DNA of 64,000 nt from Phaeobacter inhibens DSM 16374 (GTDB lineage: Bacteria > Pseudomonadota > Alphaproteobacteria > Rhodobacterales > Rhodobacteraceae): positions 2,512,009-2,576,008 of the forward strand of contig NZ_KI421498.1 in assembly GCF_000473105.1 (NCBI RefSeq), given 5' to 3'. The notes under the pieces were generated by a model, which made no database searches, had not been told where the DNA came from, and saw only the letters and a list, made by a program, of their open reading frames with translations. Positions 10,297-19,899 of the stretch are shown here, in pieces. The translations under genes were made by a program, and so were the position numbers. The first letter of the stretch is position 1. Every line of letters starts with the position of its first letter.

Positions 10297-11418
10297 TCAC
10301 ACCCGCATGGGCATGACGACATAAACCGCGCTTTCGTCACTGCCTTCCCGCATCAGGGTTGGATCACCGGATGAATTGAACATGAACACCGCGTTTTCAC
10401 GATCAACCTGATTGGCGATCTCGAGCAGATATTTTGCGTTGAAACCGATCTCCAGCCGCTCGTCACGATAAGCCACCGCCAGTTCCTCCTCAGCCGCACC
10501 GCTGTCAGGCGCGTTGACAGAAAGGATCAGCCGGTCCTCATCCAATTGCAGTTTCACCGCACGAGAGCGTTCTGAGGACACGGTTGCGACCCGGTCCACA
10601 GCGCGGGCAAATTCAGAGGCGTCCACTTCCAGACGGCGGGTATTGCCCGCCGGGATGACCCGCGTGTAATCAGGGAAGGTGCCATCAATGACCTTGGAGG
10701 TCAGCGTGATATTCGGTGTCGCAAAGCGCACTTTGGTCTCCGAAACCGAAACAGCAATGTCCATCTCATCGTCATCCAACAGCTTACGCAACTCGCCGAC
10801 GGTTTTGCGCGGCACGATCACACCGGGCATATCCTCGGCGCCCATCGGCAGGTTGGCATCAATTCGCGCCAGCCGGTGGCCATCGGTGGCCACACAGCGC
10901 AGCGCCTTGCCGCCTTCGACACCATCAGCGACGTGCATATAGACACCGTTCAAATAGTAGCGTGTCTCCTCGGTGGAAATGGCGAACTTCGACTTGTCGA
11001 ACAACCGCTGCAGGACGGCTGCATTGGCGGAGAAGTTGGAGTGATATTCGGATGAGGCCATCACCGGGAAATCTTCACGCGGCAGGGTGGCCAGCGAGAA
11101 GTTAGAGCGACCTGCCTCAACCGTCAGACGGCCGCTGGCGGCATCTGCAGTCAGGGTAACCAGGGCACCATCCGGCAGTTTACGCACAATCTCATGCAAC
11201 GTGGTGGCGGCGACGGTGGTGGCGCCAGCGCGTTCGACCTGAGCCGGGGCCTTGTCGACCACCTCGATATCCAGATCGGTGGCGCGGAACTGAACGATGT
11301 CCCCTTCGGCCTCAATCAGCACATTTGCCAGGATCGGAATGGTGTTGCGGCGTTCAACCACTGACTGGGCCTGAGCCACAGCTTTCAACAGGGTGCCGCG
11401 TTCGATGCTGATCTTCAT
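10297..11418 (-). CDS. dnaN: DNA polymerase III beta subunit (sliding clamp)
   Basis: 373 residues, matching the family. It forms the ring-shaped dimer that tethers polymerase III to DNA. The chosen start gives MKISIERGTLLKAVAQ, the normal clamp N-terminus, and is preceded by AGGACTTAGGG. A longer frame to 11481 adds 21 unrelated residues and is rejected. Three topologically similar clamp domains follow. The C-terminus ends in YVVMPMRV, the conserved hydrophobic tail of DnaN. It sits between dnaA and recF in the usual order. Confidence 0.97.
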   Translation of the reverse strand: MKISIERGTLLKAVAQAQSVVERRNTIPILANVLIEAEGDIVQFRATDLDIEVVDKAPAQVERAGATTVAATTLHEIVRKLPDGALVTLTADAASGRLTVEAGRSNFSLATLPREDFPVMASSEYHSNFSANAAVLQRLFDKSKFAISTEETRYYLNGVYMHVADGVEGGKALRCVATDGHRLARIDANLPMGAEDMPGVIVPRKTVGELRKLLDDDEMDIAVSVSETKVRFATPNITLTSKVIDGTFPDYTRVIPAGNTRRLEVDASEFARAVDRVATVSSERSRAVKLQLDEDRLILSVNAPDSGAAEEELAVAYRDERLEIGFNAKYLLEIANQVDRENAVFMFNSSGDPTLMREGSDESAVYVVMPMRV

Positions 11419-11637
11419 GTCCCTAAGTCCTCTAACGTCTGGCCGGGAGAAGCAACGTAACGCTTTACCCCTTCGGCACAAGGCTTTTTATGGATTTGTC
11501 CAAGGGATTGTCCGCAGCGTCAAGGGCGGATGCCCCCTTGCCCGATTTATCCCCGGTAAACGTGGCTCTCCGGCATGGTTTGCCCGCAGCCACCCGATTT
11601 GCGTCATCCCGCGATCTCCTGCGCCCAGAGGGCAAAA
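11419..11637. other. dnaA-dnaN intergenic region
   Basis: About 310 bp separate dnaA and dnaN. After the dnaA terminator, this stretch probably holds a dnaN promoter. A sequence at 11546-11554 (TTATCCCCG) matches the DnaA box at seven of nine positions, too weak to call. I see no gene. Confidence 0.4.
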
Positions 11638-11658
11638 GACCCCGGACTGGCCGGGGTC
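11638..11658 (-). terminator. Intrinsic terminator after dnaA
   Basis: On the minus strand GACCCCGG, a 5-nt loop and CCGGGGTC form a perfect 8-bp stem, directly followed by TTTT. It lies about 70 bp past the dnaA stop codon and should end most dnaA transcripts before dnaN. Confidence 0.75.
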
Positions 11659-11727
11659 ATGCGGGACTTTTGGGGACGCAAGCCGACGGGGCGTCAGCGC
11701 AAAATCTGCGGCAAACGCCGAAAGATG

Positions 11728-13155
11728 TCAGGCCTCCAGAGAGCGGCGCAGCATTTCGACATCTTCGGCGATCTGGCCGTCGATTGTCTTCAGCTCTTCG
11801 ATGCGACGCACACCGTGCATCACGGTGGTGTGGTCACGCCCGCCAAAGCGGCGGCCGATTTCCGGCAGGCTGCGGCTGGTCAGTTGCTTGCACAGATACA
11901 TAGCCACCTGACGCGGACGCGCATAAGACCGCAGCCGCTTGGGGCCAATGATATCTGACATACGAATGTTGTAATACTCGGACACCTTGCGCTGGATCTC
12001 TTCGACGGTGATCTTACGCTCAGACGCGCGCAGAACATCCGCCAGACAATCCTGAGTCAGTTCCATGTCGATCTCACGACCCACAAGCGATGCGAAAGCA
12101 AACAGGCGTGTCAGCGCACCTTCGAGAACGCGAACGTTGGTTGAAATGCGGTGCGCCAGGAATTCCAGCACGCCATCAGCAATCCGCAGATCCGGGTAGG
12201 TCTGCATCTGCTGTGCCACTTTGGACTGCAGGATGCCCAGACGCAGTTCATAGTCCGTCGGGTGCAGATCGACCACCAGACCACATTGCAGGCGTGAACG
12301 AACACGGTCTTCCAGATCCTTGATCTCCCCCGGAGCGCGGTCGGCGGAAATGATGATCTGCTTGTTCTGGTCCACCAGCGCATTGAAGGTGTGGAAGAAT
12401 TCTTCCTGCGTGCTGTCCTTGCCGGCGATGAACTGCACATCGTCCACCATCAGCACATCGACCGAACGGAACAGATGTTTGAAGTCCATCATCTTACGTT
12501 CGCGCAGCGCCTGCACGAAGCGATACATGAACTGCTCTGCCGACAGGTAGAGCACATTCAACTCCGGATTGCGGGCGGTCAGTTCCCAGGCAATCGCGTG
12601 CATCAAGTGGGTTTTACCCAGACCCACGCCCCCATATAGCACCAGCGGGTTAAAGGTCACCGGACCACCCTCAGCCACGCGGCGCGCGGCAGCATGCGCA
12701 AGCTCGTTGGGCTTGCCCACAACAAAGCTATCGAAGGTGAAACGCGGATCCAGCGGTGCCGCCTGCAATGTCTCGCCCTGATCCTTCGGCGCGGCAGCGT
12801 GACCTGTGGCAGTGCGGGCGCGTGGCAGATCGGTCAGCGCCTCATCATCCAGATCAAGCGGCAGGTCATCAGCAGCACCTGCGGCGTCAACAGCGGTCGG
12901 ACGTGCAGCTGTATTGGCTGCGACCCTAAAGGCCAGCCGCTGCACCGGTTCACCCGACATGTTCAGTTCGTGCAGGATCAGGTCAGCGAAGTTCTGGCTG
13001 ACATAATTCCCCATGAAGTTTGTCGGCACGTTGAAAATGGCAACGCCATTCTCCACGCAGGTAAACTCCAGAGGTTCGATCCAAGTTGTAAAGTTATTTT
13101 GCCCCACGGTTTTCAACAAACGCTGTCTCAACCGGCCCCAGTTATCTTCCGTCAT
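11728..13155 (-). CDS. dnaA: Chromosomal replication initiator protein DnaA
   Basis: 475 residues. DnaA binds 9-mer boxes at oriC and opens the origin in its ATP form. Domain I begins MTEDNWGRLRQRLL. A short variable linker rich in Asp and Ala is domain II. The AAA+ domain III has Walker A GGVGLGKTHLMHA and Walker B VLMVDDVQFIAG. Domain IV ends with the DNA-binding helix-turn-helix and the signature GGRDHTTVMHGVRRI. The start at 13155 is chosen over 13182 because it fits the family N-terminus and has GAGG 8 nt upstream. GANTC sites cluster in the upstream region, which in Caulobacter-like regulation links dnaA to CcrM methylation. Confidence 0.97.
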   Translation of the reverse strand: MTEDNWGRLRQRLLKTVGQNNFTTWIEPLEFTCVENGVAIFNVPTNFMGNYVSQNFADLILHELNMSGEPVQRLAFRVAANTAARPTAVDAAGAADDLPLDLDDEALTDLPRARTATGHAAAPKDQGETLQAAPLDPRFTFDSFVVGKPNELAHAAARRVAEGGPVTFNPLVLYGGVGLGKTHLMHAIAWELTARNPELNVLYLSAEQFMYRFVQALRERKMMDFKHLFRSVDVLMVDDVQFIAGKDSTQEEFFHTFNALVDQNKQIIISADRAPGEIKDLEDRVRSRLQCGLVVDLHPTDYELRLGILQSKVAQQMQTYPDLRIADGVLEFLAHRISTNVRVLEGALTRLFAFASLVGREIDMELTQDCLADVLRASERKITVEEIQRKVSEYYNIRMSDIIGPKRLRSYARPRQVAMYLCKQLTSRSLPEIGRRFGGRDHTTVMHGVRRIEELKTIDGQIAEDVEMLRRSLEA

Positions 13156-13644
13156 TCTGCGCCTCACGCGTCCCAATAGCATCGGCCCTTATTTGGCCTC
13201 TTGTTTCATCCCCAGCCTGGCCCAAAGCCCAGACGACGTTCACGCACAGCGGATGTGTGTACTGACCCGTAACCGGAGCAGCACTGCCTCGCAGAAGGCA
13301 AAAATTGGGATCGCTTTTACATCAACCGGCGAGCAAATTTGCGACGGTCGAATAGACGAACCAAATACATACACAATTGGAACAGGCCTGCCGTCTGGAT
13401 TGATCCAGAAACACAGCAGGAGCGCGGTGCACGGAGCATTGAAATGCCTGTGTACCAGCGCAATCAGCGTCCTTGAGTCCCATCAAGGATGCCTTGAGCA
13501 GCCTGTCCCCCAGCGAGTGAATCGCTGTAACAGTGGTAGCAATTCGGAGGGGGTCGCAGCAACGAAACTATGATGTTGACTCAGGGATTGGTCACAAAGA
13601 ATCCCCTGCGCCCACCGAGGCGCCACTCGCTGTGACCAAAATGC
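13156..13644. promoter_or_regulatory. dnaA upstream region with GANTC cluster
   Basis: No gene lies in these roughly 490 bp. GANTC sites (the CcrM methylation target) lie at 13475, 13519, 13578 and 13599, with a fifth at 13719 just beyond the rpsT terminator. Between 13471 and 13497 the hexamer CCTTGA alternates with its complement TCAAGG (13471-13476, 13483-13488, 13492-13497). I found no good DnaA box here. The region presumably contains the dnaA promoter, which I cannot place. Confidence 0.5.
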
Positions 13645-13672
13645 AAAAGGCGCCGCTGAACGCGACGCCTTT
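13645..13672 (-). terminator. Terminator after rpsT
   Basis: On the minus strand a stem with AAAGGCG/CGCCTTT arms is followed by TTTTGCATTTT. It lies about 75 bp beyond the rpsT stop. Confidence 0.65.
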
Positions 13673-13748
13673 CTGTTTTTTACGGCTTGTCGGAGGAGCG
13701 CTCAGCGTGGGTGCAATGGAATCAGCAGGCCCCCTGGAACGTCCCGTT

Positions 13749-14012
13749 TCAGCCCAGCGCTTTGACGCGAGCGGTCAGACGGGAGATTTTCCGCGATGCA
13801 GTGTTCTTGTGGTAGACGCCTTTGGTCACGCCACGCATCAGTTCGGGCTGAGCAGCGCGCACAGCTTCTGCTGCTGCTTCTTTGTCGCCGGAAGCGATAG
13901 CTTCTTCAGCTTTACGCAGGAAGGTACGGATGCGCGAACGACGGGCTTTGTTGACAGCAAAGCGTTTCTCGTTCTGACGGGCGCGCTTTTTTGCCTGAGG
14001 CGAATTTGCCAT
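13749..14012 (-). CDS. rpsT: 30S ribosomal protein S20
   Basis: 87 residues, the normal S20 size. It binds 16S rRNA in the small subunit. The start [17 protein letters not shown] and the highly basic helical composition ([16 protein letters not shown]) are diagnostic. It is alone in its transcript, with a terminator downstream and dnaA beyond. rpsT next to dnaA is a common alphaproteobacterial arrangement. Confidence 0.97.
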   Translation of the reverse strand: MANSPQAKKRARQNEKRFAVNKARRSRIRTFLRKAEEAIASGDKEAAAEAVRAAQPELMRGVTKGVYHKNTASRKISRLTARVKALG

Positions 14013-14217
14013 GGTGTAGGACCTAACTTTGGTTTCGTGTTTTCAATAGGCGCAATGCCAGCCGAACCCGGATCCGATCCACCGGTGTGATTCTAGCCAA
14101 GCGGGCTGCACGCGCATGTATGGCGGCGGGTAGTAACGTCAAACCCCGAGGAATGCAAGCCATGTCGGGATTGCCCGCCCTTTCCCGGTCCCAGCGCGCT
14201 GCCACAGCCCCAACTGG

Positions 14218-14247
14218 AAACGGGCAGACGCCAGCGCCTGCCCGTTT
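14218..14247 (-). terminator. Terminator after enoyl-CoA hydratase gene
   Basis: Perfect 10-bp arms AAACGGGCAG (14218-14227) and CTGCCCGTTT (14238-14247) form a hairpin about 55 bp past the stop at 14301. The rest of the 288-bp gap to rpsT probably holds the rpsT promoter. Confidence 0.6.
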
Positions 14248-14300
14248 CATATCTCGAAAAGAGGTGCCACAGATTGCGTCACCGCAGTCTGTGAATAGAC

Positions 14301-15077
14301 TTACTTGTCGCGGAATTGAGCTTCGCGTTTTTCCAGGAAAGCGGCCATGCCCTCTTTCTGATCTTCGGTGGCAAACATCGAGTGGAATACGCGGCGTTCG
14401 AACAGCAGGCCTTCGCTCAACGGCAACTCATAGCTGCGATTCACGGTTTCCTTCACCGCCATCGCTGTCAGCAAGGACTTCTCGGCAATTTTATGCGCCG
14501 CTGCAGTGGCTTCATCCAACAGTTTCTTGGCGGGCACCACGCGAGACACCAAACCAGCGCGCTCGGCCTCTTCAGCCGTCATAAAGCGCCCGGTCAGGTT
14601 CATGTCCATGGACTTGGACTTCCCGACAAAGCGGGTCAGGCGCTGGGTACCGCCGATGCCGGCAATCACGCCAAGATTGATCTCAGGCTGGCCAAATTTG
14701 GCAGTATCTGCGGCAATGATGAAATCACAAAGCATCGCCAGCTCACATCCGCCGCCCAGCGCGTAGCCTGCCACGGCTGCAATGATCGGCTTACGGATCG
14801 CGCTGACGCGGTCATTCACACCCGCAAACAGATTGGTCGAAAACACTTCTGTAAAGCTCTTTTCCGACATCTCCTTGATATCGGCCCCTGCAGCGAAGGC
14901 CTTTTCCGACCCGGTCAGGATGATGCAGCGCACCTTGTCGCTGGCGTCCGCCTCTTCCAAGGCGGTGCAAAGCTCACTCAAAAGCTCGGAATTGAGCGCG
15001 TTCAACGCTTCGGGCCGGTTCAGTTTAATTTGGCAAACGTGGTCCTGCACTTCGACGTTGATCGTCTCATAGGCCAT
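14301..15077 (-). CDS. Enoyl-CoA hydratase (crotonase)
   Basis: 258 residues. It hydrates 2-trans-enoyl-CoA to 3-hydroxyacyl-CoA in fatty acid beta-oxidation. The oxyanion-hole segment [11 protein letters not shown] (about residues 60-70) and [16 protein letters not shown] contain the first catalytic glutamate. The second is in [20 protein letters not shown]. Both catalytic glutamates of mitochondrial-type enoyl-CoA hydratase are present, which favours hydratase over isomerase or dehalogenase. The C-terminus ([10 protein letters not shown]) is typical. mutM lies 64 bp upstream on the same strand. Confidence 0.92.
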   Translation of the reverse strand: MAYETINVEVQDHVCQIKLNRPEALNALNSELLSELCTALEEADASDKVRCIILTGSEKAFAAGADIKEMSEKSFTEVFSTNLFAGVNDRVSAIRKPIIAAVAGYALGGGCELAMLCDFIIAADTAKFGQPEINLGVIAGIGGTQRLTRFVGKSKSMDMNLTGRFMTAEEAERAGLVSRVVPAKKLLDEATAAAHKIAEKSLLTAMAVKETVNRSYELPLSEGLLFERRVFHSMFATEDQKEGMAAFLEKREAQFRDK

Positions 15078-15141
15078 GATAGTCGCTTTCGGTTGTTCCG
15101 TTCAGGGAAGAGTCATTATCACGCGACACATCGCATTCAAG

Positions 15142-15993
15142 CTATCTTTGGCATTTGCCACAGTAGAAGGAAGAGCGCCCCGATTGGGTAATCCGACCCA
15201 CGGTGCCACCACAGCCCGCCCGTCGACAGGCCTCTCCCTCACGGCCATAGACATCGAAGCTGTGCTGGAAATATCCAAGTTCTCCATCGGCTTGGCGGAA
15301 ATCCTTCAGCGATGAGCCACCCGCCTTAATGCCATCCGTCAGCACATCCTTGATGATCGGAACCAGGGCGCCAACCCGTGGCGCGGCGATCTGTCCGGCC
15401 TTACGCTTGGGCGATATTCCCGCACGAAACAACGCCTCGCAGACATAGATATTGCCAAGGCCCGCGATGATTCCCTGATCCAGCAACGCCGATTTCACTG
15501 GCGTGTTGCGCCCGCTGAAGGCGGCGATCAGATGCTCTTCGTGAAAGCTGTTGCCCAGCGGTTCCGGCCCGAGAACCGCCAGAAGCTTATGTTGATCAGC
15601 AGTCGCCGTTTCCAGCAGGTCCATAGCGCCAAACCGGCGCGGATCGTTGAAGGTGATGCGCGCGCCATTGTCCATATCGAACACCACATGATCGTGTTTC
15701 TGCGCCTTCGGATGGTCATGAACGAACCGGCCCAGAGGGTCACCAGAGACGGTCATGCGCCCCGACATGCCAAGATGCACCAGCAGCGTTTCGCCGCTGT
15801 CCAGATCGGCCAAGATGTACTTGGAGCGCCGCCGGAGCGCGGTGACACAACGCCCGGTCAGCCGTTCGGCCATACGTTCGGGAAAGGGCCAGCGCAGATC
15901 GGGCCGGTTAACGGCAGCCTTTTTGATCACCGCTCCCTCCATCGCGGGGGATAATCCGCGGCGCACCGTCTCGACCTCGGGCAATTCTGGCAT
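15142..15993 (-). CDS. mutM: Formamidopyrimidine-DNA glycosylase
   Basis: 283 residues. It excises 8-oxoguanine and ring-opened purines and cuts the abasic site. The start at 15993 gives [13 protein letters not shown], in which Pro2 is the catalytic nucleophile and Glu3 the general acid. A strong GGAGGG sits 7 nt upstream, so the longer frame to 16017 is rejected. The beta-hairpin lysine is in [10 protein letters not shown], and the C-terminal zinc finger CRRAGC...FYCGKC is intact. It is divergent from ubiE across about 100 bp. Confidence 0.97.
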   Translation of the reverse strand: MPELPEVETVRRGLSPAMEGAVIKKAAVNRPDLRWPFPERMAERLTGRCVTALRRRSKYILADLDSGETLLVHLGMSGRMTVSGDPLGRFVHDHPKAQKHDHVVFDMDNGARITFNDPRRFGAMDLLETATADQHKLLAVLGPEPLGNSFHEEHLIAAFSGRNTPVKSALLDQGIIAGLGNIYVCEALFRAGISPKRKAGQIAAPRVGALVPIIKDVLTDGIKAGGSSLKDFRQADGELGYFQHSFDVYGREGEACRRAGCGGTVGRITQSGRSSFYCGKCQR

Positions 15994-16098
15994 TACATCC
16001 CTCCTGACACGTTGCATCTACATGGGGCCGAAGGGCCGCATTGTACCGCCCTCTCAGCGCCCTATAACTGGGGCGACTCATAACAAACGGCAAGCCGC

Positions 16099-16851
16099 AT
16101 GACCCAGAGATCTGAAGATACCACCCATTTCGGGTTTGAAACCGTGCCCGAGTCGGAAAAGGCAGGGCGCGTGCAGGGCGTATTCAACTCAGTCGCGTCA
16201 AAATACGACGTGATGAATGACGTCATGAGCATGGGCATCCACCGGATCTGGAAAGACGCGATGATGGACTGGCTGTCGCCGCGGCCGGGTCAACGCCTTC
16301 TGGATGTGGCCGGTGGTACCGGCGATATCTCGTTCCGGTTCCTGAAGCGTGCTGGCTATGGCCATTCCACCGTACTGGATTTGACAGCCCCGATGCTGGA
16401 AGAGGGCCGCAAGCGGGCTGAGGCCGCACAGATGGCCGACAGTCTGGACTGGGTCACCGGTGACGCGATGGCGCTGCCGTTCAAGGACAACACCTTTGAT
16501 GTCTACACCATCTCCTTTGGCATTCGGAATGTTACCCGCCCTCAGGAAGCCCTGAACGAGGCCTACCGTGTTCTGAAACCCGGAGGGCGCCTGATGGTTT
16601 TGGAATTCAGCCAGCTGCCTAACGCGGCCATGCAGAAAGCATATGACCTCTATTCCTTCAACGTGATTCCCCGCATGGGGCAGATGATTGCGAATGATTA
16701 TGACAGCTATCAGTATCTAGTTGAATCAATACGTAATTTTCCGGATCAGGACACATTCCTGTCAATGGTGCGAGAGGCCGGTTTTGCCAATGCCAAATAC
16801 CGCAACCTGTCGCTGGGCATTGCCGCGCTGCACTCTGGCTGGAAGATCTGA
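16099..16851 (+). CDS. ubiE: Ubiquinone/menaquinone C-methyltransferase UbiE
   Basis: 250 residues. A SAM-dependent methyltransferase that adds the C-methyl group in ubiquinone synthesis. The N-terminal family segment [25 protein letters not shown], the SAM loop [14 protein letters not shown] (about residues 69-82) and the C-terminal [13 protein letters not shown] match UbiE closely. ubiB follows after 3 nt, so the two are co-transcribed for quinone biosynthesis. Confidence 0.97.
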   Translation: MTQRSEDTTHFGFETVPESEKAGRVQGVFNSVASKYDVMNDVMSMGIHRIWKDAMMDWLSPRPGQRLLDVAGGTGDISFRFLKRAGYGHSTVLDLTAPMLEEGRKRAEAAQMADSLDWVTGDAMALPFKDNTFDVYTISFGIRNVTRPQEALNEAYRVLKPGGRLMVLEFSQLPNAAMQKAYDLYSFNVIPRMGQMIANDYDSYQYLVESIRNFPDQDTFLSMVREAGFANAKYRNLSLGIAALHSGWKI

Positions 16852-16854
16852 ACC

Positions 16855-18390
16855 ATGCGTGGCCCCCACAATATTATCCGCCTGATCCGCACAGGCGCCA
16901 CATTCGAGCGCACGGGCGCCATGAACGTGGTGCTGGATGCCTTTGAGGCGCCCAAACCCCTGCGCATTCTGGCCCGCACTCTTGGCTGGCCATTCAAATG
17001 GCTGGGGTACAAGGGCGATCCGACAATGCCACCGGCCACCCGCGCGCTGACCGCGCTGGGGCCTGCCTACATCAAATTTGGGCAGGTTCTGTCCACCCGG
17101 CCCGATGTGGTTGGCGATGATCTCGCGGTGCAGTTGCGGGTGCTACAGGACAAACTGCCCCCATTTTCCCGCGCCGAGGCGATGACACAGGTCGAACAGG
17201 AACTCGGACAGTCGGTTGATCAGATCTATTCTGAGTTCAGCGAACCCATTGCCGCCGCGTCTATTGCGCAGGTGCATCGCGCACGGCTGAGGGACACCGA
17301 CCAAGAGGTTGCCGTAAAAGTGCTACGCCCCGGCATTGAACGCGCCTTCCGCAAGGATGTGGATGCCTTCTATTTCGCAGCACGGATTGCCGATCTCTTT
17401 GCCCCTGGCGCGCGGCGGCTTAAGCCGATGGATGTGATCAAGCATTTCGACGGCGTTGTGCAGGGCGAACTGGACCTGCGATTGGAAAGCGCCGCTGCAT
17501 CCGAATTTGCCGCCAATACCAAGGATGACGAGGGTTTTCAGCTGCCCCAAATCCTGTGGAATCACTCCGCCCGTCGCGTGATGACACTCGGCTGGGCCGA
17601 CGGGCTGCCACTCGGCGACAATGCTGCATTGGATGCGGCCGGCCATGACCGAACCGTTTTGGCTGAACGGGTACTGTCGCTGTTTTTGCGCCATGCCCTG
17701 CGTGATGGCTATTTCCATGCCGATATGCATCAGGGCAACCTGAAAGTCGCGGCCAACGGTGATATCATCGCCTATGATTTCGGCATTATGGGCCATATCG
17801 ACGAATACACTCGCCGGGTCTACGCCGAGATTCTCTTTGGCTTCATCAAACGAGACTACAAGCGCGTCGCCGAGGTGCATTTCGAGGCAGGCTATGTGCC
17901 TGCCGACCGCGATGTCGATGAATTTGCCCGTGCACTGCGCGCTGTGGGGGAACCGATCTTTGGCATGGATGCCACCCATATCTCTATGGGGCGACTGCTG
18001 AACTACCTGTTTGAAGTGACCGAGCGCTTTGGCATGGAAACCCGGACCGAACTGATCCTGCTGCAACGTACCATGGTTGTGGTGGAAGGTGTGGCCCGGT
18101 CACTGGATCCCCATATCAATATCTGGGATTCGGCCCGCCCCGTGGTGGAGGACTACATCAAGAAATCCATCGGTCCTCGGGCAGTCGTCAATGATTTGAT
18201 GAGCACGGCCAAGGTGATGGCCCGATTTGGTCCCCGCCTGCCCGCGCTTGTGGAACAGGCATTGATCGCCCAGACTCATGAAACCGGTGACCGCAGCCGC
18301 CGGTCCGGCAAGACAGGCTGGGTGCTGCCAGGTCTCTGCGGTTTGGGGTTGGGTCTGGCCATTGCTTTTGCCGCAGCCGCCTTTAGCTAG
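16855..18390 (+). CDS. ubiB: Ubiquinone biosynthesis protein kinase-like UbiB
   Basis: 511 residues of the atypical ABC1/ADCK/UbiB family, an ATPase needed for ubiquinone synthesis. The family KxGQ motif is in AYIKFGQVLSTRPD (about residues 71-84). AAASIAQVHRA replaces the kinase glycine loop with an Ala-rich loop, as expected. VAVKVLRPGIE carries the ATP-binding lysine, YFHADMHQGNLKV the catalytic loop and AYDFGIMG the metal-binding Asp. Hydrophobic C-terminal segments after residue 480 anchor it in the inner membrane. It starts 3 nt after ubiE. Confidence 0.96.
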   Translation: MRGPHNIIRLIRTGATFERTGAMNVVLDAFEAPKPLRILARTLGWPFKWLGYKGDPTMPPATRALTALGPAYIKFGQVLSTRPDVVGDDLAVQLRVLQDKLPPFSRAEAMTQVEQELGQSVDQIYSEFSEPIAAASIAQVHRARLRDTDQEVAVKVLRPGIERAFRKDVDAFYFAARIADLFAPGARRLKPMDVIKHFDGVVQGELDLRLESAAASEFAANTKDDEGFQLPQILWNHSARRVMTLGWADGLPLGDNAALDAAGHDRTVLAERVLSLFLRHALRDGYFHADMHQGNLKVAANGDIIAYDFGIMGHIDEYTRRVYAEILFGFIKRDYKRVAEVHFEAGYVPADRDVDEFARALRAVGEPIFGMDATHISMGRLLNYLFEVTERFGMETRTELILLQRTMVVVEGVARSLDPHINIWDSARPVVEDYIKKSIGPRAVVNDLMSTAKVMARFGPRLPALVEQALIAQTHETGDRSRRSGKTGWVLPGLCGLGLGLAIAFAAAAFS

Positions 18391-18395
18391 CCCCA

Positions 18396-19790
18396 TCAGC
18401 GCAGGCGGTTGAGCACCGAGAGTGACGGGTAGCCGTCCGGGGTCAGCCCCATGGCCAGCTGATAAGCGCGCAGGGCGGCACGGGTCTTCGGTCCGATCCG
18501 CCCGTCCGCTCCGCCAGTACCATAGCCCGCTCCGGTCAGCCGCTGCTGCAGCTCGCGCCGTTCCTTATACGTCAGGGGACGGCTGTCCCGCGGCCAGCTG
18601 GCGCGGATCGGTCCCGTGCCACGCAACCGGTCGCTCAGGTGCCCCACACCAATCACATAGGCATCCGCCGCATTATACCGCTCAATCACGGCGAAGTTTC
18701 TATAGACGATGAAGGCAACCCCCTGCGCACCGGCAGGCAGCAGCAGTGCGCCCTTTCCGTGATCCGGCAGTGATCCGCCATCGGCGCTGGTCACCCCCAG
18801 CTGCCGCCAGGCCTGTGCAGATTTGATGATTTTGCGATCCGCCAGCGCATAGTTGAACCCTGTTGGCAGGCGCACCTCCAGCCCCCAGGGTTGGTCTTTC
18901 ACCCAGCCGAAACGTTTCAGATAGGCGGCGGTTGACGCGAGCGCATCAGCAGGATCATCGGACCAGATATCGCGTTTGCCATCCCCGGTGAAGTCCACCG
19001 CATAGGCCAAGTAGGAAGTCGGCATGAATTGCGTGTGCCCCATTGCCCCGGCCCAGCTGCCGGTCATTGCCTCCGGCGTCACATCACCCGCCTGAAGGAT
19101 CTGTAAGGCGGCAATCAGCTGGCTTTCGAAAAACGCACCGCGCCGCCCGTCAAAGGCCAGTGTCGCCAGCGATCGAATGATATCGCGCTCCCCCCGGAAG
19201 GTACCGTAGTTGCTCTCCATGCCCCAGACGGCAGCAACAACCTCTCTGTCGACGCCATATTTGGCTTCGATGCGGGCCAATGTTTGCGCGTGGTCGCGCA
19301 GGGCAGCCTTCCCGTTCTGAATGCGCGCGTCGGACACCGCACGCTCAAGATAAGTCCAGATCGGGGTTACGAACTCCGATTGATTGCCATCACGCTGCAC
19401 GATCTTCGGATCGAATTCCACACCAGAGAGCGCCCGGTCCAGAGTGACCTGCGACAGACCTTCGGCCCGTGCGCGCGGGCGGAACGCTGCGATCCAGCCC
19501 TCAAAGGCGCGTTGCTTGGCTGGGGAGACGCCGGGCTCCGCAGGTGCAGGAGCCTGTTGCTCCGGGCGTATCCGCGGCCGCAACGGGGTAGCTGCCACGC
19601 CCGATGGCGCCACCGGGCGGGCCGTTGGGCGCAAGGACACCTGCGGCGGTTGAGATGCCGCAATCTCCACAAGCGGTCCATCGGCTGTGGGCAAGGGGCT
19701 GGCTGCAACGCGGGCATCGGTCATCGCCAGGGCTGCAAGCATCGCTGCTGTCAGGGCTATGTGCCTCCGGGCGCCAAGATCATACTGCAT
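18396..19790 (-). CDS. Lytic murein transglycosylase (MltB type) with peptidoglycan-binding domain
   Basis: 464 residues. It cleaves glycan strands to anhydromuropeptides in the periplasm. A signal peptide (about 1-30, ending near DARVAAS) is followed by a proline-rich linker and an SLT_2/MltB catalytic domain (about residues 85-385) with the catalytic Glu in VWGMESNYGTFRG and the family segment MGHTQFMPTSYLAYAVDFTG. The C-terminal 60 residues form a PG_binding_1 domain (ELQQRLTGAGYGTGGADGRI). The start at 19790 is preceded by GAGGTGTAAG. It converges on ubiB with only 5 bp between stops. Confidence 0.93.
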   Translation of the reverse strand: MQYDLGARRHIALTAAMLAALAMTDARVAASPLPTADGPLVEIAASQPPQVSLRPTARPVAPSGVAATPLRPRIRPEQQAPAPAEPGVSPAKQRAFEGWIAAFRPRARAEGLSQVTLDRALSGVEFDPKIVQRDGNQSEFVTPIWTYLERAVSDARIQNGKAALRDHAQTLARIEAKYGVDREVVAAVWGMESNYGTFRGERDIIRSLATLAFDGRRGAFFESQLIAALQILQAGDVTPEAMTGSWAGAMGHTQFMPTSYLAYAVDFTGDGKRDIWSDDPADALASTAAYLKRFGWVKDQPWGLEVRLPTGFNYALADRKIIKSAQAWRQLGVTSADGGSLPDHGKGALLLPAGAQGVAFIVYRNFAVIERYNAADAYVIGVGHLSDRLRGTGPIRASWPRDSRPLTYKERRELQQRLTGAGYGTGGADGRIGPKTRAALRAYQLAMGLTPDGYPSLSVLNRLR

Positions 19791-19899
19791 CTTACACCTC
19801 ATTTTTTTCTGCTCTGTCTCAGTCTATCCGCATCCCTGCCTCACTCAAAGCAGCGGCGTGCCGGTGTGCGGAGGCTTGCCGACTTATCAGAAGGCGGCG

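Noticed and set aside
11546-11554. TTATCCCCG as a DnaA box in the dnaA-dnaN spacer
   Set aside because: Two mismatches to TTATCCACA and no second site nearby; such matches are common by chance.
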